A stretch of DNA of 64,000 bases, taken from assembly GCA_018806985.1 (NCBI GenBank), contig JADANN010000417.1:124001-188000 (forward strand), given 5' to 3'. Below the pieces are notes generated by a model. That model saw only the letters and a program-made list of their open reading frames with translations. It did no database searches and had not been told where the DNA came from. The position numbers and the translations under genes were made by a program. This document shows positions 57,785-64,000 of the stretch, one piece after another (within the stretch, counting starts at the first letter, position 1; the number at the start of each line of letters is the position of its first letter). The DNA is from Angiostrongylus vasorum (lineage: Eukaryota > Nematoda > Chromadorea > Rhabditida > Metastrongylidae).

Positions 57785-58176
57785 CGGTTTACCGCCTTAT
57801 CGTGGACACGAAGGCTGGGAGGTGTTACTGGGTGTCGGGCTTTGGCGATGTACACCAGGGGACTCGTCTCCCAGTCTGAGAAGGAGTCCGGCGTTTCCAC
57901 CAGGAAGCCTAGATAACAGTAAACCAATACCAAAATCCACCATAGTCCTGATATCAAACTAGTCGCATGGTGGCAAATATCTCTCTGATCCAAAAAAGGA
58001 GGTGGCTGCCTGGGGTAGTGAAAACCTAGAAAAGGCTTCAACTAGGCTGACCTCGAGACTCCAAGGAATCATAATAGCTGAACAAGCAAGTCTCTGAAGA
58101 ATAGGAATTATGCTGGGGCCCGCACAACCAGTGAAGACGGAGCTTCCTTTGTATCCAAGCATCCAAGTTTCAAATT
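57785..58176 (+). mobile_element. Family D element, nearly complete
   Basis: GGTTTACCGCCTTATCGTGG, ACTGGGTGTCGGGCTTTGGC, GAGTCCGGCGTTTCCACCAG, CAAACTAGTCGCATGGTGGC, TGACCTCGAGACTCCAAGGA and GGGGCCCGCACAACCAGTGA occur in order, ending near GTATCCAAGCATCCAAG. It is a reference copy for the family. The end shared with the RTE remnant at 39.05 kb is clear. Confidence 0.85.
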
Positions 58177-59589
58177 TGTTTTGATGGTGTGCATTTCGAC
58201 TTTTAGGTTACTTTTTTTCGTCAAACAATGTTCCATTCCGCATTTCTTTTGCAGAATGATGTGTTCCAAGACATTTATCAGAAAAGTAGTGCAATCTTTA
58301 GTCGCTGTAACTACCTTTTGTAGCCACTGAGGATATCTTCAACGTCACTGCGCAAAGTGTACGGGCAAAGCAAATCTCATTTCGGAGTTATTTCGGAGTT
58401 GAACAACTTTGTCACAAAAGTCACTTTGCATCTCGTCGCCCACTTACAATGTCATTGTATCGTTGGAAGTAGAAACACAGCGCCAAAGAAGCAACGTTAA
58501 AGAAGACGTCACCAATTACATGGCCCACATAGACGCTCATTACACCATTTCCCTCGCCTTCAAAGGATGGTGCCATTCGATGCCTTCTGTTTTTCTCGGC
58601 CTGTCAATGGCTACTTCAACGTGCAGCCTTATATGCTTTTAGCAACCAATTGCCTTGAAATTCTTATCGCTCGAAGAAAACGAATATTAGATTGCTCGAA
58701 ATCAATAATAATACTAGTAAGACTTTGTTTCAGGATTTTCCTGCAATCTAACATCGAAGCAGACTAACAGTCGCTCAAACGCTTTCGGTATATTGCACTT
58801 CATTTCAATCACTTCTCAAACCATCGGTCGTCTACGAACTCGAAAGGGTATCAGTACAGATTTCGTTCGTCCTTGCCAGAGCTTCCTAGTGGATTCTATA
58901 GATCCAATAAAAAATAAACTGTCGTATTTAGAGCAGCCTTTAAGAAAAAAATCCAGCCATCGAGCTAAAGGCCTATTCGTCATGCCTTTCATACCTAGGA
59001 AACAAACTCGCTAAAGGAACTTGTTTAGAAATTGCTGTTAAGATGGGTCATGTGTCCAGCCGACCGCTTTCCAACATCTTGACTTATCAGCCCGCGTTGT
59101 CGAACTTTGACCATCGGTTTAAGTTATAGTTCCGGAGTTACTCTTTCATGCTTTTGTAGAATATAATACTCTAGCATTACGGTGTTAACAGCATATCCGA
59201 TAACCCCGTCCACCCTTTTATTATGTTTACGTAGCGGTCATGTTTCCGAGGAGCGCTTTAAGGCAGAAAAAGCTGTGGAATCTATCTAAAAAAAATCTAA
59301 AGAGTCTATTTTTTCACCTTCTTCACAAAATCCCCAATACTCTTGTAAGCTTGTTATCCAGCTTGCCTCATTTGTGCTGCTCTTTTGCTAAGTCAATCAC
59401 GTCTTGCTATATCTTCCTAAATGTATTACATGTGATGTGGTCGTCAATTGCGAAATTCCTGTTGTCAATTTTTCTAACTAGTTTAAAGGAATCTGCAGGT
59501 ACCAAATATAGACGCCTGAGGGTGATCCGAATGAAAACGCTACAGTGAATGGAGGGGTAGAGTGCTAATATTAGGATCCATTTCTGTCC
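58177..59589. other. Unassigned DNA
   Basis: Open stretches of up to 100 codons occur on the plus strand without a recognisable motif. Nothing else is recognised. Confidence 0.45.
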
Positions 59590-59948
59590 ATCCTCCCATT
59601 GGTTTACCGCCTCATCGTGGCTAATGTACAGCGAGGAGCTTCATCCCCTAGCAGGTTCTCCCAAGTTGGGAGGGAGTCTGGCGTTTCCATCAGGAAGCCC
59701 AGCAAAGAATAAACAATTACCAGGATCCACCACCTTCTTGGTATCAAATTACTCGCATGGCGGCAAGTCTCCCTCTGATCCACAAGATCGGCGACTTCTT
59801 GCTGTGGTGACAACCTGGCGCAGACTTTGGCTACAGTGACCTCTGGTCTCCAGGGAACCACAATGGCTAAACCAGCAAAACTCCAGAAAAAATAGAAATT
59901 ATGCTGGGGGACCACACACCCATTGGAGACGGGCTATCCAAGTATAGT
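59590..59948 (+). mobile_element. Family D element, small 5' deletion
   Basis: TTGGTTTACCGCCTCATCGT is joined to GCTAATGTACAGCGAGGAGC without the TGGGTGTCGGGCTG part. The rest follows the family: GGAGTCTGGCGTTTCCATCA, CTCGCATGGCGGCAAGTCTC, GGGAACCACAATGGCTAAAC and GGAGACGGGCTATCCAAGTA. Confidence 0.85.
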
Positions 59949-60486
59949 TGTCCATAGCAAGTATCGTACGATTGTTTAAAGATGATGTTACTTATTGGAC
60001 ATCGGAGGGCGGAACCGCTAGTAGGATAAATCTGCCCTTGCTGAGAACGATTTTTGAAGTGGGTGTGGTTACTAAAAGCATCTGCGTTAAAATTGGTAAA
60101 TGAGGTTGCTTTCCAAAGCCTTTCAGGATTAACCCTTAGTTGCTAGTTCTTTACCGTCCGTGCAATTCGACATTGGCGTAAAAGTCCAATTCTGAGAATG
60201 ATATCATTAATTTGCCAAATTAATGGGAAATGTAGCGACATAAAGTTCCCCATTTTTACGGCACTAGTTTTCAGGTGGATATCGAAACCCTAGAGAATTT
60301 TCGGTACCGTTCAAATAATGCAGGTAGTCAGTGGATTTTGCTATGTTTTACAACATTTCCTTGTCCTCATTCTAGATTAATGATCACCGTTTAATCGACA
60401 GACGTATACACATCACATACACGTAGATTTGAGTTCTGAAAAATTTTTTGAATCTAAGCGGAGCAGGAATCCCCCTCTTCATTGGC
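59949..60486. other. Unassigned DNA
   Basis: Nothing recognised. Confidence 0.45.
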
Positions 60487-60682
60487 TTACCTACACATTG
60501 TTGCTAGTGGGCGTACATGACATCTAACTGCGATGTACAGTGAGTGTTCGTTCCTCCACCCGTGCTTAGCCATCCAAGAAGGATCTCCACATTTTCATTG
60601 GGTGGTCTAGCTAATTGTAAACCAAATCCAGAAATCACAGATATCTTGGTAGTAATACACTCACTAGCTGGCTAGTGCTCAT
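60487..60682 (+). mobile_element. Family D fragment, old
   Basis: ACTGCGATGTACAGTGAGTG, CCATCCAAGAAGGATCTCCA, CATTTTCATTGGG and AATTGTAAACCAAATCCAGA align with the 5' half of family D. Many differences. Confidence 0.5.
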
Positions 60683-61857
60683 TAGATGAAGTCCTGACAA
60701 GCCTTCAAGACTTCCGTATAAGGAAGTCTTGCCCAGCACTAAATTACTAGTCAAATAAAAGTTTTTCTGTCTTCCACACACTTGTTTGTTGTTCGTGAAA
60801 AGAACCGCAGCAGTATTCAAGTGCTTAGTTAATGGAGAAATCCTTCAAACAGTCTCCATCGATGACCTAGACAAAAAGTGTTGTTGCTCCTGTTATTCTA
60901 TGGTTAAATTTGTATCGTTTCCTCGGTAATTATTTGGTACTATAGCGCCTTAAGAGTGTTTTTCAAAAGTGCAGAGAGGCGGTAATCTAGGAATGCCCTT
61001 CTTGGCCTGGCAACGAAGCGATCGTATATGATTACAGCTCTTCAATTTTCGATTTGGATCGCTGCCTGCTTTCACAGTATGCTCTCTCGAGAATAAGATC
61101 ACGATTGCTATGTCCAAGACTTTATCTCCTTTAATGCGTTTCATTGTAGATTTTACTGTGTCTTGATACTTTGTTGTTTTGGTCTTCTCTTCCCACTCTT
61201 TTGCCGTGAAAATAATTCAACGAGTCATAATGGTTTTACAACAGCTTTATTTTGTGAAGTAACACATATGTTACTTGTTGCCCATCTAATTACAGTGTTA
61301 ACAGAGCGGTTAGCAGTAAACTTTCGATTCTTACTTTTAGTCCTCATAGCGCCGTTGTGGGCTCCGCCTGTGTGAATGATTGCAAGGGATGATGAGTCCG
61401 ACACTTTTTGTTGGGTGCCCTTTATTTCTTTTCATTGCTTTACGCAAGCGAATAATCACAGCGCTGTGGCTGGGCTTTTTAGTGAGAGGCTTGGTTATAC
61501 TCACTGATGTATCGAAGACAGAATCAGTCAGTCAATCCTCCAGATCCACCCACAACATTTCATGTGTAACATTGACAATTTTATGGTGGGTAAGGTCTTT
61601 GAAATGACTATTGAACTCAGTCCTTTCTCACAGCATTTTAATGTTAGGTATTTACTTTTATTTGGCCCGTAAAATGAAAGCTACGCAGCACAAGCCATAA
61701 TCTAGTACTGTGCATTTCCCACCTGTCCTCGCTTCCAAATTTTAAAAATAATCTTAATCGTTCTCTCATCTCATAGAAAGTTAGAGTTGTATTATTTAAG
61801 CACAACGAAAAAAGTTAAAAATCATCCTTGAAATTTACTTATAGATATCAACGTTTT
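60683..61857. other. Unassigned DNA
   Basis: Hydrophobic open stretches on the plus strand near 61170-61600 lack motifs or splice borders. No repeats recognised. Confidence 0.45.
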
Positions 61858-62146
61858 GTGCGCAACTATCGCAGTGGTTAGAGGTACACGCGAGATCGTT
61901 GGCTCGATCCAGCGTCCTGGGTTCAACAAGTCTTCCATTGCGCAAGCTTTCCTACAGGGTCAGCAAATTGATGCTAGCCTTGTCGAGGAGGATAGCAGCA
62001 GTGACTCGATATATCGGTAGGCACGCAAGTCGTATATTGCAGATATGCATTGAACCACCTCTAACGATGCTTGGTGAAGTCGAATACATTGCGCATCCCT
62101 TAGGGATTGGTCAACGTCAAAAGCTTTATCTTTTTTATCTTTAGAT
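61858..62146 (+). mobile_element. SINE family A copy
   Basis: Head CTATCGCAGTGGTTAGAGGT, B box TGGCTCGATCC, body GGAGGATAGCAGCAGTGACT, then CGATGCTTGGTGAAGTCGAA and the tail AAGCTTTATCTTTTTTATC. Nearly complete and moderately diverged. No convincing target duplication. Confidence 0.8.
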
Positions 62147-62152
62147 CTATTT

Positions 62153-62305
62153 GTCCCTCAATGGTTTATCGCCTCATCGTTACTGGGTCTTTGTGTGCTA
62201 AATTGCGATTTATGTCTCGAGGGCCCATTTTATGGTTTGTCGCTAAGGCTAAGCATTAGTTCGACATCATAAAACTCAGCTAAGAGTAAAAGACGTGCGT
62301 AATCG
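62153..62305 (+). mobile_element. Family D 5' fragment, old
   Basis: CTCAATGGTTTATCGCCTCA, TTACTGGGTC and CTCAGCTAAGAGTAAAAGA match the first third of family D at low identity. It begins directly after the SINE tail. Confidence 0.4.
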
Positions 62306-62593
62306 TAAGCGACCTCGCAGTTCTGCTGATGTTTAATCAAAGCTGGGGCTTTACTGCGTCCTTTCCGTAGGTCATAGTTACTACTATGCTTCTTGCTGAC
62401 TAGATCCAAGCTTTTTTTTAATCACTCAGAAGGCCGACATTCTATAAATCTCGGTAAAATTAATCAATATGTCCATTCATATGTTCTTATGAACTGATCT
62501 TGTTGAGCTGATGCGAGGTCGGTATAGTTGTCGATGTTGTTGTTCGTTTCGGCCATTTCGCCTCCACCGTTGGACACCCACTCCCAACAGCAC

Positions 62594-62629
62594 AGCTCTG
62601 AGGAAGGCGAAATCGCCGAAACGTCAACC
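62594..62629 (+). ncRNA. Hammerhead-like core with strong stem II
   Basis: CTGAGGA (62598-62604), A, then GGCG-AAAT-CGCC, a four-pair stem extendable to five, then GAAAC and GTC. Every core position fits CUGANGA/GAAA. Stem I (AGCT with AACC) is weak, so cleavage is doubtful without its partner. Confidence 0.45.
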
Positions 62630-62708
62630 ATCGACCAACACCAACAACAACGACACCGCCACCACCAACAACAGCAACAATAACATCGACAACAAAAAAC
62701 AACAACTG
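62620..62708. repeat. CAACAAC-rich low-complexity tract
   Basis: Repeated CAACA, CACCA and CAATAA words. They generate spurious Thr/Asn-rich reading frames. Confidence 0.85.
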
Positions 62709-62756
62709 TACCAACCTCGCATCAGCTTAATAACACCAGTTCATAAGAGCACATAA

Positions 62757-63509
62757 ATAAATAAATCCAAGTTTGTTAATCGTATAACTGCCTGGTTAAA
62801 AATCTGTAGAATATGATTCCAAATAACTGTATTTCTTCCAAAGGGTAGTTTTGACATAGTTTATTCTTGGAATTCGGGTTATTTAGCTCTATTAGACCAT
62901 ACATTCCTCTTGAAGGATTTTATCGTTCAGTTGATGCTCCTTGGCCGTTCCCAGCTGCAGTGCGTTACACCATCTTCCTGAGTTTCTTACTGTGATTTTG
63001 TTTTCGCTCTTCACCTAGGTTGAAGGTCAATGACTTTTCAGCCCTTCCAGTTATCAAGCACTATTCTTTCTTTCCTTGTCAAACACAAACACATATTAGT
63101 GCAATTGATGTCGCCTGTATATGTGGTCAATGAATTTTGCTCATAAAACTAGTTCCATTAATGTGTTGACCTCGTTCTCGATTCTGCGGTGGATGGAAAG
63201 CGCTGCATTCCTTTGATTGTGTTGTCTTTTTCGTCATAGAAAAAACACACAGCTGATTCCCCTGCAGCAACCCTCATTTAGCGCAATGCAGCATTACGAA
63301 GATTCGTAACATTAGTGGGAATGATTCCTTGACGCACTAATTTCGCTTTGTAGAAAGCAAAATGAAACCCGTAAGTTTCTTATTGACAGGTGCCAAGAGA
63401 TGCGAGGTTTACAAGAGTTGTTGCAGTAACGGCAAGGTCGTTTTCCGGGAACTAGGAGCAGCTAGATCTCGTATTCCTATTCTGCCTTTAAAAAAACAAA
63501 GCTCTGGGA
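62757..63509. other. Unassigned DNA
   Basis: Nothing recognised. Confidence 0.45.
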
Positions 63510-63768
63510 ATTGTTTAATCCTCAAGGGATGCGCGATGCATTCGACTTCATCAAAAGTATCGCTAGTGGTGATTGAATACATATGGCCTACACAAGACTT
63601 GTGGCAGCTTACCGATCTATCAAGTCGGTGCTGCTATCTTCGCAGACAAGTGGAACCAATTTGCAGACCGCAGATAGATAGAAGGCTTAGAGATCCCATA
63701 GCGCGGGATCGATCCATTGACCACGTGTGTACTACAGAGCACCTCTATCACTGCGTTATATGCGTCCA
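63510..63768 (-). mobile_element. SINE family A copy, diverged
   Basis: Plus view: CTCAAGGGATGCGCGATGCA and TTCGACTTCATCAAAAG (tail side), TGCTATCTTCGCAGACAAGT (body), CGCGGGATCGATCCATTGAC (B-box side) and ACCTCTATCACTGCGTTATA (reversed A box) ending at TGCGTCC. Confidence 0.75.
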
Positions 63769-64000
63769 TAATTTTTTCCTTAGGAAAAACACTATTAATT
63801 GTAAATCATTTGCTGCCCTTAAAAATACTACAGCATGCAGCACTTTCGGAACAAACCGGTTTCTCAGCTAGCACTACGGTACTGATTTGTTAACACTGTT
63901 CACAGTCGTTTATCACAACGTCACCTTGTCGTTTATTTCCATCCTACTAGATTTCCGCATAACGCAAAAACACTAAATTCTCTCTGAAAGCTTGCAACAA
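63769..64000. other. Unassigned DNA at window end
   Basis: Nothing recognised in the last 230 bases. Confidence 0.45.

Larger units (their letters stand above)
62478..62756. mobile_element. Fold-back element with hammerhead-like cores
   Basis: Left arm (62478-62530) and right arm (62702-62754) are inverted copies of about 50 bases; both contain ACCTCGCATCAGCT or its reverse. Inside the arms, each half has a family C type core: minus GGAGGCGAAATGGCCGAAAC and plus CTGAGGAAGGCGAAATCGCC followed by GAAACGTC. Between them is a CAACAACAAC-rich low-complexity run. It looks like two Penelope-type termini joined in inverted orientation. Confidence 0.65.

Noticed and set aside
62487..62756. Thr/Asn-rich and Val-rich reading frames
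   Set aside because: They come from the CAACAAC low-complexity centre of the fold-back element.
1..64000. CRISPR array, bacterial operon or phage system
   Set aside because: No direct-repeat array with spacers, no bacterial ribosome-binding pattern and no long uninterrupted coding; the content is eukaryotic repeats.

Overview
The window looks like repeat-rich, gene-poor nuclear DNA from a nematode, most likely a strongylid or hookworm-like parasite. That placement is inference. It rests on the mix of elements (a decayed RTE-class LINE with APE endonuclease, a Penelope-like element with GIY-YIG domain, a mariner relic, and hundreds-of-bases tRNA-headed repeats), on AT-rich DNA, and on TTTCAG-type splice acceptors. 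I see no operon, rRNA, CRISPR or intact tRNA. No host protein-coding gene can be named with confidence. A few short open stretches with splice-like borders are listed as low-confidence exon candidates.

Four short repeat families account for most recognisable structure. Family A is a tRNA-headed SINE of about 290 bp with a TTTATCC-type tail; about 20 whole or partial copies lie on both strands, several with clear target-site duplications. Family B is a modular element with a tRNA-like arm that occurs singly (12-bp perfect duplication at 1989-2310), with its arms inverted, nested in the Penelope element, and as a tandem array at 54.66-55.62 kb. Family C consists of Penelope pseudo-LTR pieces carrying hammerhead-ribozyme-like cores, at 1.8, 21.6-22.4, 26.3-26.7, 51.5, 57.7 and 62.5-62.8 kb. 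Family D is a 350-400 bp element whose 3' end matches the 3' end of a second RTE lineage seen at 39.05-39.30 kb.

Layout: 0-12.5 kb has scattered A and B copies and unassigned DNA. 12.98-13.78 kb is a dead mariner. 14.3-21.3 kb is mostly unassigned, with A and D copies. 21.6-22.4 kb is an inverted pair of Penelope termini. 24.4-26.3 kb holds A copies among (TA)n tracts. 26.3-29.5 kb is a degenerate Penelope-like element on the minus strand, between direct terminal repeats and with a nested B copy. 30-41.8 kb is unassigned DNA with B and A copies, an 85-bp tandem duplication and exon candidates. 41.8-45.3 kb is a near full-length RTE broken by many frameshifts and bracketed by (TA)n, followed by a D copy. 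45.7-64 kb continues with A, B, C and D copies.

The parts relate as parasites of parasites. A and B have polymerase III-like heads and presumably depend on LINE machinery; D shares its tail with an RTE; the C pieces are Penelope termini, some folded into inverted pairs. All autonomous copies here are inactivated by stops and frameshifts.
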